The translations under genes and the position numbers were made by a program. Under the pieces are notes generated by a model. That model was not told the DNA's origin. It saw only the letters and a program-made list of their open reading frames with translations, and did not search any database. From assembly GCF_900096945.1 (NCBI RefSeq), contig NZ_FMKA01000005.1:123388-187387 (forward strand): DNA of 64,000 nucleotides. The letters are read 5' to 3'. Source of the stretch: Anaerobium acetethylicum. Lineage in GTDB: Bacteria > Bacillota > Clostridia > Lachnospirales > Lachnospiraceae. Below, in pieces: positions 45,801-54,743 of this stretch (the first letter of the stretch is position 1; every line of letters begins with the position of its first letter).

Positions 45801-46408
45801 GACTTGACCATGTGCTGGCAAGCGGAAGAGATATCAATATTATGGTATTCGATACAGAAGTCTATTCAAATACAGGCGGACAGGCTTCAAAGGCGACACC
45901 GATCGGAGCAATCGCACAATTTGCTGCAGCAGGTAAAGATGTGAAGAAAAAGGATCTTGCCGGCATTGCAATGACCTATGGATATGTATATGTAGCACAA
46001 ATTGCTATGGGTGCCGATTACAACCAGACTGTAAAAGCTATTGCGGAAGCAGAGGCTTATCCAGGACCGTCCCTGATCATCGCATATGCCCCATGTATCA
46101 ATCACGGCATCAAGATCGGTATGGGCAAAGCCATGACAGAAGAGGAAAAAGCGGTTAAAGCCGGATACTGGCACTTATTCCGTTACAACCCGGCATTGGC
46201 AGTTGAAGGAAAGAGCGCATTTATATTAGACAGCAAAGCGCCTACAGAAGATTATCAGGAATTTATCAATGGAGAGGTTCGTTATAATTCATTGAAACGT
46301 GCAAATCCGGAAAGAGCCGCTATGCTGTTCGACAGGGCTGAAAAAGTTTCAAAAGAAAGATATGCATATCTTGAGAAGCTTGTAAAATTGTATAGCGCTG
46401 AAGAATAA
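42869..46408 (+). CDS. nifJ: pyruvate:ferredoxin (flavodoxin) oxidoreductase
   Basis: The enzyme oxidises pyruvate to acetyl-CoA and CO2 and reduces ferredoxin, the central step of clostridial fermentation. The single 1179-residue chain holds all domains. The N-terminal domain is AYTDVAAIFPITPSS. Two 4Fe-4S motifs are in CIQCNRCSYVCPH and CTGCGSCANVCPG (about 690-760). The TPP domain has CAGCGETPYAKL and GDGWAYDIGYGGLDHV, and SNTGGQASKATP follows. A strong promoter and AAGGAGG fit high expression. Confidence 0.97.
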   Translation: MARKMKTMDGNNAAAHASYAYTDVAAIFPITPSSVMAEVTDEWATQGRKNIFGQEVQVTEMQSEGGAAGAVHGSLSAGALTTTYTASQGLLLMIPDIYKMAGEQLPGVIDVSARALASHALSIFGDHSDIYACRQTGAAMLCESSVQEVMDLTPVAHISAVQGKLPFINFFDGFRTSHEIQKIEVWSDEDLKEMADMDAINAFRGNALNPNRPCLRGSAQNPDIFFQAREASNPFYDAMPAIVQANMDKVNAKLGTDYRLFNYYGAEDATKVIIAMGSVCETIEETIDYLLKAGEKVGVIKVRLYRPFSKMALLAAIPETVEYITVLDRTKEPGAIGEPLYLDVLASIKGTAFNNTPVLSGRYGLGSKDTTPTQIVAVYKNTEKEKFTIGIVDDVTNLSLELGDPLTTTPEGTINCKFWGLGADGTVGANKNSIKIIGDNTDMYAQAYFDYDSKKSGGITISHLRFGKKPIKSTYLIRQANFVACHNPSYVRKYNMVQELVDGGTFLLNCSWDMEGLEKHLPGQVKRYIAQHDIKFYVIDGIKIGKEIGLGGRINTVLQSAFFKLANIIPGEQAAELMKAAAKKTYGKKGDAVVQMNYDAIDAGAQKIVEITVPENWKDCQDEDLSIITAEGREEVSEFVKNIQIPVNAQQGNDLPVSAFTAYADGTTPSGTSAFEKRGIAVDVPVWNPDNCIQCNRCSYVCPHAVNRPVAMTAAEAANAPEGMKTLPLTGLPEYTFSIVISSLDCTGCGSCANVCPGKKGEKALVMQNAEANLEQQKYFDYAVTLPEKTDVIEKFKENTVKGSQFKTPLLEFSGACAGCGETPYAKLITQLFGDRMYIANATGCTSIWGNSSPSTPYTVNAAGKGPAWSNSLFEDNAEFGMGMDLAQKALRNGLKTKIEALAASSENADVKAASQEWLDTFASGVTNGTATDKLVAALEKCGCEAGKDILMQKDFLAKKSQWVFGGDGWAYDIGYGGLDHVLASGRDINIMVFDTEVYSNTGGQASKATPIGAIAQFAAAGKDVKKKDLAGIAMTYGYVYVAQIAMGADYNQTVKAIAEAEAYPGPSLIIAYAPCINHGIKIGMGKAMTEEEKAVKAGYWHLFRYNPALAVEGKSAFILDSKAPTEDYQEFINGEVRYNSLKRANPERAAMLFDRAEKVSKERYAYLEKLVKLYSAEE

Positions 46409-46482
46409 GGGGGAAATGCGAAATCCTTGAGACTATCTGAAATGTTTGGATAATATGTGCGAAAGAAGCTGAGATTATTAAT

Positions 46483-46514
46483 AAAAAGGGGACTGTTTTT
46501 TCAGTCTCCTTTTT
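46483..46514 (+). terminator. nifJ terminator
   Basis: AAAGGGGACT pairs with AGTCTCCTTT (one G-T pair) and ends in a T-run. Confidence 0.8.
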
Positions 46515-46516
46515 GT

Positions 46517-46572
46517 TATAATTACTAGTGTGCTGACACATTTGTCAAGATATCAACGTGTCAGTGCACTAG
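46517..46572 (+). promoter_or_regulatory. fprA promoter region with long inverted repeat
   Basis: A TATAAT at 46517-46522 is followed directly by CTAGTGTGCTGACAC (46525-46539) and GTGTCAGTGCACTAG (46558-46572), an inverted repeat with two mismatches and an 18-bp centre. The inner TGACA-N4-TGTCA is itself symmetric. The place, just downstream of the -10, suits a repressor operator, perhaps sensing oxygen or nitric oxide. Confidence 0.5.
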
Positions 46573-46689
46573 GAAAAAGGTAATCGTTCAGATCAGCTGT
46601 GCGGTGGAGAACGATTTTGCTGATGCATTATGGCAGACTGAAAGAATCATAAAATATAAAAAGCAGCACCAATGGAAGGAGTTTACATT

Positions 46690-47865
46690 ATGAAATTAAG
46701 CAATCATGTTACCTACGTAGGGATGCAGAACCCGGCAATGCGGGTTTTTGACATTATAATGAAGACTGAGTATGGAACAAGCTATAACAGCTTTCTGGTA
46801 CAGGGGAAAAAGACAGCCCTTATTGAAACAGCTCACAGAAGATTTACGAAAGAGTATATTGAAACCATAGAAAATTATATACCGGTCAAGGATATTGAGT
46901 ATGTGGTGGTTAACCATACAGAGCCTGATCATTCGGGAAGTCTTGAAAAAATCCTTGAAATCAACCCGGATATCCAGGTGTACGGAAGTGCTGCGGCCAT
47001 TAAGAACCTTGGATTTATCATGAACCGCACATTTAAGGGAAATGTAGTTAAAAATGGGGATCAGCTTGATCTTGGGGATGGAACAGTTCTTGAATTCATC
47101 ATAGCGCCGAACCTTCACTGGCCGGATTCGATGTTTACCTATCTGAAACAGGATAAAGTGCTCTTCAGCTGTGATTTCCTTGGATCCCATTACTGTGAAC
47201 CGCTTGTACTTGACCGCAGCATAAAATATCCGGAGGAATATGAGATAGCAAGAAAATACTATTATGACTGTATTTTTGGACCGTTTAAGAAATTCGTTCT
47301 TGCAGGACTTGATAAGATCAAAGATCTGGAGATCAATATGGCATGTACCAGCCATGGCCCGATGCTGCAAGAAAGGCTGCAGGAGACAATGGATCTCTAC
47401 CGGGAATGGTCAACAGAAATTCCAAAAGAAAAGAATATTGCAATCTTTTATGTAAGCGCTTATGGATATACAAGAGAAATGGCGGAAGCTTTTGAAAAGG
47501 CATTTACAGCTGCCGGCGTATCTGCAAAGAGCTATGATATAATCTACCATGATGTGGCTCAACTTGCGGCGGAAATGAATGGAGCATCGGCAGTGCTTTT
47601 TGGTTCACCTACCATAAACCGTGATGCTTTAAAACCTGTATGGGATCTGATTTCTATGACGGAACTTGTCGAACTGAAAAACAAGCCGGTTCTGGTGTTT
47701 GGTTCGTACGGATGGAGCGGAGAGGCCTGCAAACTTCTGACTGACAGGCTGGCAGGAATCAAATACAAAGTATTTGGCGACGGCTTTAGATGTCAGTTCA
47801 AGCCATCAAAAGAGGATTTTGCAGAAATCGAAAAGCTGGCAAAGGAATTCCTGGAAACGATTTAG
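46690..47865 (+). CDS. fprA: FprA-type flavodiiron protein
   Basis: A 391-residue protein that reduces oxygen or nitric oxide to protect an anaerobe. The N-terminal metallo-beta-lactamase-like domain has the diiron motif HTEPDHSGSLE (H-x-E-x-D-H) and LHWPDSMFTY, CDFLGSHYC. The C-terminal flavodoxin domain begins near residue 255 (IAIFYVSAYGYTREMAEAF) with an FMN phosphate loop. GGAAGGAG lies 7 nt before ATG 46690; an ATG at 46672 is less well placed. It stands alone behind the inverted-repeat promoter region. Confidence 0.92.
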   Translation: MKLSNHVTYVGMQNPAMRVFDIIMKTEYGTSYNSFLVQGKKTALIETAHRRFTKEYIETIENYIPVKDIEYVVVNHTEPDHSGSLEKILEINPDIQVYGSAAAIKNLGFIMNRTFKGNVVKNGDQLDLGDGTVLEFIIAPNLHWPDSMFTYLKQDKVLFSCDFLGSHYCEPLVLDRSIKYPEEYEIARKYYYDCIFGPFKKFVLAGLDKIKDLEINMACTSHGPMLQERLQETMDLYREWSTEIPKEKNIAIFYVSAYGYTREMAEAFEKAFTAAGVSAKSYDIIYHDVAQLAAEMNGASAVLFGSPTINRDALKPVWDLISMTELVELKNKPVLVFGSYGWSGEACKLLTDRLAGIKYKVFGDGFRCQFKPSKEDFAEIEKLAKEFLETI

Positions 47866-47904
47866 CCTTTTCGTGCAATAAGCGGATAGTGGAAAATGAT
47901 ATAG

Positions 47905-47945
47905 TGCATGCTGCCGGGATATCACCGGGCGGCATGCAATTTTTA
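47905..47945 (+). terminator. fprA terminator
   Basis: TGCATGCTGCC pairs with GGCGGCATGCA with one mismatch and a T-stretch follows. Confidence 0.75.
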
Positions 47946-48106
47946 TGTGGTTTTTTATTGTCTTGTGTTGAAAACAAGTAGATATATTGCGATACCAAAG
48001 AAAAAACAACAAAAATCACTGTGAAAGAGATGCAGTTTGTGTTATAATTTATTTAGTGAAATAGAGATTTTTTATAATTTGAAAATAAAATGTAAACGGA
48101 GGAATC

Positions 48107-48871
48107 ATGATGCTGGCAATTGAAAGAAAAAATGAAATACTGGCTATTCTACAGAAAGAACAGCGGGTTTTGGTGTCTGAACTAAGCCAGAAATATGAAG
48201 TGACGGAAGAAACGATACGAAGAGACCTTGAAAAACTTGAAAAAGAAGGCTTTGTTAAGAAGACTTATGGCGGAGCTGTTTTAAATACCAACACTAACAT
48301 CGATCTGCCTCTGCGCATAAGGGAAAAAACCAATAAAAAAGAAAAACAGATTATCGCCAAGATGGTTTCTAATCTGATAGATGATGGGGACACGATCATG
48401 CTTGACTCTTCTTCAACGTCCCTGATGATAGCAAGAAATCTGAAACAGCTTAAAAATCTTACGGTAATTACCAATTCGGTTGAAGTGCTTCTTGAACTCG
48501 CTGGAAACAAGGGGATTACGGTTATTTCGACCGGAGGAACCCTGAGGGATTCAACAATGTCGCTGGTAGGAAGAAATGCGGAAAGAACCCTCCAGAACTT
48601 CAATGTCGACAAGGTCGTTCTTTCATGCAAGGGCGTAAGCATCGACAAGGGAATCACGGAATCAAATGAAGCGGAGACTGAAATAAAGAGCAGAATGCGC
48701 GAATGCGCGAAAATGATGATATTGGCCATAGACAGCAGCAAATTCGACTTTATCTCATTTGTGACAGCCATGGATTTCAGAAAAGGCGATATTGTAGTTA
48801 CAGATGTTATGCCCGATGAAAAATGGCTTAAATATTTCGAAGAAAAAGGCGTACAGGTCGTAGTGGGATAG
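48107..48871 (+). CDS. DeoR family transcriptional regulator
   Basis: A 254-residue regulator. The N-terminal helix-turn-helix is ERKNEILAILQKEQRVLVSE through YEVTEETIRRDLEKLEKEGF, split here, the DeoR hallmark. The C-terminal sensor domain has TIMLDSSSTSLMIARNL and ITVISTGGTLRDSTMSLVG, and probably binds a phosphorylated sugar. No sugar gene is adjacent, so its targets are unknown. CGGAGG lies upstream of a double ATG; either may be used. Confidence 0.9.
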   Translation: MMLAIERKNEILAILQKEQRVLVSELSQKYEVTEETIRRDLEKLEKEGFVKKTYGGAVLNTNTNIDLPLRIREKTNKKEKQIIAKMVSNLIDDGDTIMLDSSSTSLMIARNLKQLKNLTVITNSVEVLLELAGNKGITVISTGGTLRDSTMSLVGRNAERTLQNFNVDKVVLSCKGVSIDKGITESNEAETEIKSRMRECAKMMILAIDSSKFDFISFVTAMDFRKGDIVVTDVMPDEKWLKYFEEKGVQVVVG

Positions 48872-49007
48872 CTGGATGCGGGATGATTAAAAAAAGCTTC
48901 GTTCAGCAGATGGTTGATCTTGCTCAATAGAAGTAAAATAAAACAAAAGTCCCCAAATTGAAGAAAAATAAAATGAAATGCAACAAAACAAACAAAAATT
49001 TCATAGA

Positions 49008-49036
49008 TTGACAAACAATGTAAAGTGTGGTAGTGT
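49008..49036 (+). promoter_or_regulatory. cold-shock gene promoter
   Basis: TTGACA (49008-49013) and TAGTGT (49031-49036) are 17 bp apart. The leader is about 85 nt, which suits thermo-responsive control known for csp genes. Confidence 0.65.
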
Positions 49037-49126
49037 ATTTATAGCTACAAAAAAGCAGAACACTGTAAATGTTCTATTCTTTGAAGGGGAATAGGATCAA
49101 ATGAATTGATTTGGAGGGCGTTTTAA

Positions 49127-49327
49127 ATGAAAAGAGGAACAGTAAAATGGTTTAATGCAAAAAAAGGTTTTGGATTTATTTCTGATGAACAGGGAAATGA
49201 CGTATTTGTTCATTTTTCAGCTCTGAACATGCCGGGATTTAAAGAACTTCTGGAAGGCGAGTCAGTTGAATTTGATATCGTGAATGGAGAAAAAGGCCCA
49301 CAGGCAGCAAACGTAATCAGGCTGTAA
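49127..49327 (+). CDS. cold-shock domain protein
   Basis: A 66-residue single-stranded nucleic-acid-binding protein, typical CspA size. RNP1 is KGFGFI and RNP2 is VFVHF. It begins [17 protein letters not shown] and ends ANVIRL. TTGGAGGGCG precedes the ATG. The 3' region runs through a degraded repeat before the terminator at 49537. Confidence 0.95.
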   Translation: MKRGTVKWFNAKKGFGFISDEQGNDVFVHFSALNMPGFKELLEGESVEFDIVNGEKGPQAANVIRL

Positions 49328-49403
49328 TCAGACGGGGAGCAATATAACGTTTTTAATAGATGGACATTAATGTTTGGCTTTTATATATCGCAGCAATGTT
49401 TGA

Positions 49404-49460
49404 TTTGACTGTTCGGATTTGCTGTCCCACCGTAAAGGACGTAGTCGCAGATGGTTGCAG
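49404..49460. repeat. degenerate TIR-element copy G
   Basis: TTGACTGTTCGG, AAAGGACGTAGTC and ATGGTTGCAG occur in the order found in full copies, but with the middle lost and several changes. It lies in the 3' region of the cold-shock gene. A short frame across it (49360-49545) is probably not a gene. Confidence 0.45.
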
Positions 49461-49536
49461 TTTTATGAAAAATGCTATATTGAATCGAAGGATTATGGGG
49501 TCAGACGGCAGGCCCAGCCTGCTGCTGAACAATAAG

Positions 49537-49582
49537 AAAGTATAGAAAATGAATTAAGAATTCGTTTTCTATACTTTTTTTG
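49537..49582 (+). terminator. terminator after the cold-shock gene
   Basis: AAAGTATAGAAAA pairs perfectly with TTTTCTATACTTT and a T-run follows. The remaining gap to 49809 shows a TATAAT at 49693-49698 and a small GGGAGA/TCTCCC hairpin, but no gene. Confidence 0.85.
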
Positions 49583-49808
49583 TTGACGAATTTATCGGTT
49601 TTTAACAAATCGTTCTGCCCGGAGAGCATGCAGCAAGAGCGTATAGGTTTCGGCCCTGAACTAATTGTCTTTTATATTTGGTGATTAAATGCTATAATTT
49701 ATAGGTAGGCAGGATAGCGGGCTGCAGAATCCGCTTTCATTACGAAGGGAGAGGCGAATCTCCCAATCTTCAGAAATACACTAATAGATTGCGAACGGAG
49801 GATAAATT

Positions 49809-52742
49809 ATGAAGATTAGCCAATTAGAGGAATATGAATTAATTGAAGAAAGAGAAATAAAAGACTTAGAGTCAGCAGGATTTCTTTTAAGGCATAGAAA
49901 AACAGGCGCGAGAGTTTTGGTTTTGAGCAATGAGGATGAAAATAAGGTGTTTACAATCGGATTCCGTACACCTCCTGAAGACAGCACAGGAACTCCGCAT
50001 ATTATCGAACATTCAGTTCTGTGCGGGTCAAAGAGGTTCCCGTCTAAAGATCCTTTTGTAGAGCTTGTGAAAGGTTCCCTGAATACATTTCTGAATGCAA
50101 TGACATATCCTGATAAAACCCTGTATCCGGTTGCCAGTACAAATGATAAGGATTTTCTGAACCTTATGCATGTTTACATGGATGCAGTATTTTATCCGAA
50201 TATTTATGAAAATGAGAAGATTTTCAAGCAGGAAGGATGGCATTATGAACTTGAAGCGGAAGATGATCCGATCAAGTACAATGGCGTTGTCTATAATGAG
50301 ATGAAGGGAGCGTTTTCATCACCGGAGGATGTTCTTCAGAGAGAGATTCTGAATTCTCTTTTCCCGGATACGTGTTATGCCCACGAATCAGGTGGGAACC
50401 CGGAGGATATCCCTGGGCTTACCTATCAGGCATTCCTTGATTTCCATAGAAAATACTATCACCCGTCAAATTCCTACATCTATCTGTATGGCAACATGGA
50501 TGCAGTTGAGAGGCTTCAGTGGCTGGACAGGGAATATCTTTCGAAATATGATTATGCGGAGACGGATTCAGACATAAAGGTCCAGAAAGGTTTCGAGAAA
50601 CCTGTGGAGATAAAAAAACAGTATTCGATAACGAGTACGGAACCGGAAGAGGATAATACCTATCTGGCATATAATGCGGTAATCGGTACCAGTCTTGACA
50701 AGGAACTTTATATGGCATTCCAGATTCTTGAATATGCGCTGATTTCGGCACCGGGGGCACCGCTTAAGAAAGCCCTTCTGGATGCGAAAATCGGGAAAGA
50801 CATAATGGGATCTTATGACAACGGAACCATTCAGCCGGTCTTTTCTGTGATCGCTAAAAATTCCAATATCAGATCGAAAGAACAGTTTGTTGAAATTATT
50901 AAAAATGTACTGGAAGGAATCGTAGAAAAGGGAATCGATAAAAAAGCCCTCAAGGCGGGCATCAATTATTTTGAATTCAAATACAGGGAAGCGGATTTTG
51001 GAGCTTATCCGAAAGGGCTGATGTACGGGCTTCAGGCTTTCGACAGCTGGCTGTATGATGACTTGGAACCTTTTATGCATATCGAGGCAATTGACACCTT
51101 TAAATTAATGAAGGAAAAAGCAGAGTCTGCTTATTTTGAAAAACTGATTCAGACATATGTTCTTGATAATACCCATGCATCCCTCGTCATAATCGAGCCT
51201 GAGAGAGGGCTCACAGCCAGGAATGAAAAGGCTCTTGAAGAGACGCTAAAGCAGTATAAAGACAGTCTGGCAGCCGATGAGATACAGAAACTGATTGAAC
51301 AGACTGAAGAGCTGGTCATTTATCAGGAGACGCCTTCAACGGAGGCGGAACTGGAAACCATACCGATGCTGGAAATAGAGGATATAAAAAGAGAAGCAGC
51401 GCCTTTATACAACAAAGAGGTAAAGTTCGGGGATACATTAGTCCTGCACCACTGCCTGCATACGAATCAGATCGGGTATCTTGAACTTCTGTTTGACACG
51501 AAGGCAGTCCCGAAAGAGCTGATTCCGTACATGGGCATTTTGAAGTTTGTTCTGTGCTATGTTGATACGGAAAATTACGATTACGGGGAACTGTTCAATG
51601 AAATCAATATCAATACAGGCGGAATTTCAGCAGGGCTGAGTCTGTTTTCAAACGTTAAGGAAAATGAAAAATATACTGCCATGTTTGAAGTCAGGGCAAA
51701 AGTGCTTTATGAAAACCTGGATTTTGCGTTTAGGATGATTGATGAGATCCTATTCACTTCTAAGCTTGACGACAGTAAAAGGCTCTATGAGATCATAGCA
51801 AGGCTGAAATCCAGGATGCAGATGTCCATGGTTTCGTCAGGACATTCGACAGCATCCATGAGGGCGCTTTCCTATTTTTCGCCATCTGCCTATTTTTCTG
51901 AAATCACCAGTGGAATAAGCTTCTACAGGCTTGTTGAGAGCATTGAATCTGATTTTGAGAGGGTGAAGGAAGAGCTTGTTTCGAAATTAAAAGAGCTAAT
52001 GAAATATATTTTCAGATCCGAAAATCTTGTAGTAAGCTATACGGCGGATGAAGAGGGATTTGCCGGTCTGGAGAAGGAGATCGAACAGCTGAAAATGAAG
52101 CTCTTTACTGATAAGATCGAGACCCAGCCTTACAAGTTCGAATTGAAGAAACAGAACGAGGGATTCAAGACATCTTCGAAAATACAGTATGTTGCACGTT
52201 CGGGTAATTTCATCAACAGCGGATACAAGTACACCGGCGCCCTGAAAATTCTGAAGCTTATTCTGAGCTATGATTATCTGTGGAATAATGTCAGGGTCAA
52301 GGGCGGAGCATACGGATGCATGAGTGGCTTTTCGAAATTGGGAGACAGTTATTTTGCATCCTACAGGGACCCGAATATGGAGAAGACAAATCAGATTTTC
52401 GAAAATACAGCCGATTACATACGAAAATTTGATGCGAGCGACAGGGATATGCTCAAATACATAATTGGCACTATAAGCGACATTGATACGCCGATGAATC
52501 CTTCAGCAAAAGGAAGCCGTTCACTGAGCGCATACTTCAATAAGATTAGTTTTGACGACCTGCAGAAGGAAAGAGATGAAATCCTGTCGGCTGACGCAGC
52601 ATCGATACGTGGTCTGGCTGATCTTGTTGAATCGGTCATCAGACAGAACAATCTGTGTGTCATTGGAAACGAAGATAATATAGAAAATGGAAAGGAAATG
52701 TTCCTGAATGTGGAAAACCTGTTCCTTTCTAAGGTGGAATAG
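49809..52742 (+). CDS. M16C family zinc metallopeptidase (presequence-protease-like)
   Basis: A 977-residue peptidase with the inverted zinc motif HIIEH (about residues 67-71) and the third ligand region VVYNEMKGAFSSPE. SVLCGSKRFPSKDPFVELVK is split here from the M16C start block. The second, catalytically inactive half ends in KGGAYGCMSGF and DIDTPMNPSAKG. Relatives degrade peptides in the cytosol of bacteria and organelles. No signal peptide is visible. CGGAGG precedes the ATG. Confidence 0.92.
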   Translation: MKISQLEEYELIEEREIKDLESAGFLLRHRKTGARVLVLSNEDENKVFTIGFRTPPEDSTGTPHIIEHSVLCGSKRFPSKDPFVELVKGSLNTFLNAMTYPDKTLYPVASTNDKDFLNLMHVYMDAVFYPNIYENEKIFKQEGWHYELEAEDDPIKYNGVVYNEMKGAFSSPEDVLQREILNSLFPDTCYAHESGGNPEDIPGLTYQAFLDFHRKYYHPSNSYIYLYGNMDAVERLQWLDREYLSKYDYAETDSDIKVQKGFEKPVEIKKQYSITSTEPEEDNTYLAYNAVIGTSLDKELYMAFQILEYALISAPGAPLKKALLDAKIGKDIMGSYDNGTIQPVFSVIAKNSNIRSKEQFVEIIKNVLEGIVEKGIDKKALKAGINYFEFKYREADFGAYPKGLMYGLQAFDSWLYDDLEPFMHIEAIDTFKLMKEKAESAYFEKLIQTYVLDNTHASLVIIEPERGLTARNEKALEETLKQYKDSLAADEIQKLIEQTEELVIYQETPSTEAELETIPMLEIEDIKREAAPLYNKEVKFGDTLVLHHCLHTNQIGYLELLFDTKAVPKELIPYMGILKFVLCYVDTENYDYGELFNEININTGGISAGLSLFSNVKENEKYTAMFEVRAKVLYENLDFAFRMIDEILFTSKLDDSKRLYEIIARLKSRMQMSMVSSGHSTASMRALSYFSPSAYFSEITSGISFYRLVESIESDFERVKEELVSKLKELMKYIFRSENLVVSYTADEEGFAGLEKEIEQLKMKLFTDKIETQPYKFELKKQNEGFKTSSKIQYVARSGNFINSGYKYTGALKILKLILSYDYLWNNVRVKGGAYGCMSGFSKLGDSYFASYRDPNMEKTNQIFENTADYIRKFDASDRDMLKYIIGTISDIDTPMNPSAKGSRSLSAYFNKISFDDLQKERDEILSADAASIRGLADLVESVIRQNNLCVIGNEDNIENGKEMFLNVENLFLSKVE

Positions 52743-52784
52743 CAGAACATATCATTCATGCAGCTCATAAGAAGGGGGATTTTT

Positions 52785-53765
52785 ATGAAATCAAACATGT
52801 TTAAGAGACTCTGTATGATACTTGCCCTGGTAATTCTGATTGCCGGGTGCGGGTCTAAGAACAGCGAGACCGCTACTGACACGTCAGATGGAAAAGGCAC
52901 ATCTTCGTCAAATTCCTTTGGTGATGAATCCCGGCAGGATGCTGACTCCGCAACGGAAGAAAGCGGGAAAGCTGCCGGGGGAAGTGACGGACTTGTCAAT
53001 TATGCTGCCGGAAGGAAGCTGATCAGGAATGCATATCTTAACATTGAGACAAAAGAGTTCGACAGCTTTATGAACAGCCTTTCAGCCAGGATTGAATCTG
53101 TGGCGGGGTATGTGGAGAAGTCACAGGTCTCAGGAAGCAGTTATCAATATGCTTCAAACAGATATGCTTCGATAACAGCAAGGATTCCCAACGACAGGCT
53201 GGACGATTTCATTGCGACTGTAGGAGAAATGGGAAATGTTACCAGAAAAGAAATTACGACTGATGATGTCACTCTCGCCTATGTTGACGTAGAAAGCCAT
53301 AAGAAATCCCTGGTCACAGAACAGGAGAGATTACTGGTTCTCCTGGAAAAGGCAGAGGAGCTCGAGGATATCATTGCCATCGAAACGAGGCTCTCAGATG
53401 TCCGTTACCAGCTCGAATACATGGAAAGCCAGATACGTACATACGACAACCTTATTGCGTACAGTACGGTGGCCATGAACATCAGCGAAGTGGAACGGAT
53501 CACTCCTGCTGAGGAGCAGAACATATGGGAAAAGATAAAGACCGGTTTTCTGGAAAGCCTTTATAATATTGGAGCGGGATTCAGGGATTTTGCTGTATGG
53601 TTTATTACTTCCCTGCCTTATATCGCAGTCTGGGCTGTAATTATTGCCGTAATTGCAGTGATTTTCAGAAAGATACGGAAGAAACAATGGCTTAAGGGAC
53701 TGGGTGCCGGATCGAAAGGCAATGATGATAAATCCGGAACACAACCCCCTGAGAATATGGAATAA
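52785..53765 (+). CDS. DUF4349 lipoprotein
   Basis: A 326-residue surface lipoprotein. The signal peptide MFKRLCMILALVILIAGCGS ends in the lipobox IAGC. A Ser/Thr/Asp-rich linker follows, then the DUF4349 domain with LIRNAYLNIETKEFDSFMNS, RIPNDRLDDFI and a coiled-coil part (ERLLVLLEKAEELEDIIAIE). A membrane helix lies near residues 266-290 with a Lys-rich tail. The function is unknown. GAAGGGGG precedes ATG 52785; an upstream ATG at 52758 does not fit a signal peptide. Confidence 0.85.
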   Translation: MKSNMFKRLCMILALVILIAGCGSKNSETATDTSDGKGTSSSNSFGDESRQDADSATEESGKAAGGSDGLVNYAAGRKLIRNAYLNIETKEFDSFMNSLSARIESVAGYVEKSQVSGSSYQYASNRYASITARIPNDRLDDFIATVGEMGNVTRKEITTDDVTLAYVDVESHKKSLVTEQERLLVLLEKAEELEDIIAIETRLSDVRYQLEYMESQIRTYDNLIAYSTVAMNISEVERITPAEEQNIWEKIKTGFLESLYNIGAGFRDFAVWFITSLPYIAVWAVIIAVIAVIFRKIRKKQWLKGLGAGSKGNDDKSGTQPPENME

Positions 53766-53799
53766 AAAATAATGGATACAGTTAGTGAAGGAGAAATAA

Positions 53800-54705
53800 A
53801 TGAACGAAAAATACAAATCAGGTTTTGTGACGCTTATAGGAAGGCCAAATGTGGGGAAATCAACTTTGATGAACCATCTGATTGGACAGAAGATAGCGAT
53901 TACATCCAATAAGCCCCAGACCACCAGAAACAAGATACAGACCGTGTTCACCAGCGAGGAAGGTCAGATCATTTTTGTAGACACACCGGGAATCCATAAG
54001 GCTAAAAACAAGCTTGGGGAATATATGGTGAATGTGGCTGAAAGAACCCTGAACGAAGTGGATGTCGTTCTCTGGCTTGTAGAGCCGACAACGTTTATAG
54101 GAGCCGGGGAACGCCATATAGCCGAGCAGCTCGGCAGGGTCAAAACGCCTGTAATCCTGATCATCAATAAGACCGACATGGTAAAAAAGGAAGAAATCGC
54201 CAAATCAATTGAGGCATACAGGAAAATCTATGATTTTGCTGAAATAATACCAGTATCCGCACTTCGCGGGGAAAATACGAAGGTAATTATGGATATGATT
54301 TTTAAATATCTCCCATATGGTCCGCAGTTCTATGATGAGGATACGGTTACTGATCAGCCTCAGAGGCAGATTGTTGCCGAACTTATCCGTGAGAAATCAC
54401 TGCATGCCCTGGATGAGGAGATTCCCCATGGAATTGCGGTTTCGGTTGACAAGATGACCTATCGGAAAAAAGGGAATATCTATGATATTGATGCGACAAT
54501 CATATGCGAGCGGGATTCCCATAAGGGAATAATCATTGGCAAGGGCGGCTCGATGCTTAAGAAGATCGGCACGAACGCAAGATATGAGATGGAGATGCTG
54601 CTGGAAGCAAAGGTTAACCTGCAGCTTTGGGTCAAAGTGAAAAAGGACTGGCGTGACAGCGATTTTCTGCTTAAAAACTATGGCTATAATAAAAAGGATA
54701 TCTAG
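53800..54705 (+). CDS. era: GTPase Era
   Basis: A GTPase that assists 30S ribosomal subunit assembly by binding 16S rRNA. G1 is GRPNVGKST, G3 DTPGIHK and G4 NKTD. The C-terminal KH domain holds the Era pattern with GIIIGKGGSMLKKIG. The length of 301 is normal. GAAGGAGAAA precedes the ATG. It is followed by recO, a common pairing in Firmicutes. Confidence 0.96.
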   Translation: MNEKYKSGFVTLIGRPNVGKSTLMNHLIGQKIAITSNKPQTTRNKIQTVFTSEEGQIIFVDTPGIHKAKNKLGEYMVNVAERTLNEVDVVLWLVEPTTFIGAGERHIAEQLGRVKTPVILIINKTDMVKKEEIAKSIEAYRKIYDFAEIIPVSALRGENTKVIMDMIFKYLPYGPQFYDEDTVTDQPQRQIVAELIREKSLHALDEEIPHGIAVSVDKMTYRKKGNIYDIDATIICERDSHKGIIIGKGGSMLKKIGTNARYEMEMLLEAKVNLQLWVKVKKDWRDSDFLLKNYGYNKKDI

Positions 54706-54743
54706 AAACAGGAGCAGTTACAAAAAGGCAGGTGGCCAAAGGA

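Noticed and set aside
49360..49545. 61-codon frame behind the cold-shock gene
   Set aside because: It lacks a ribosome binding site, runs across a degraded repeat copy and ends inside a terminator.
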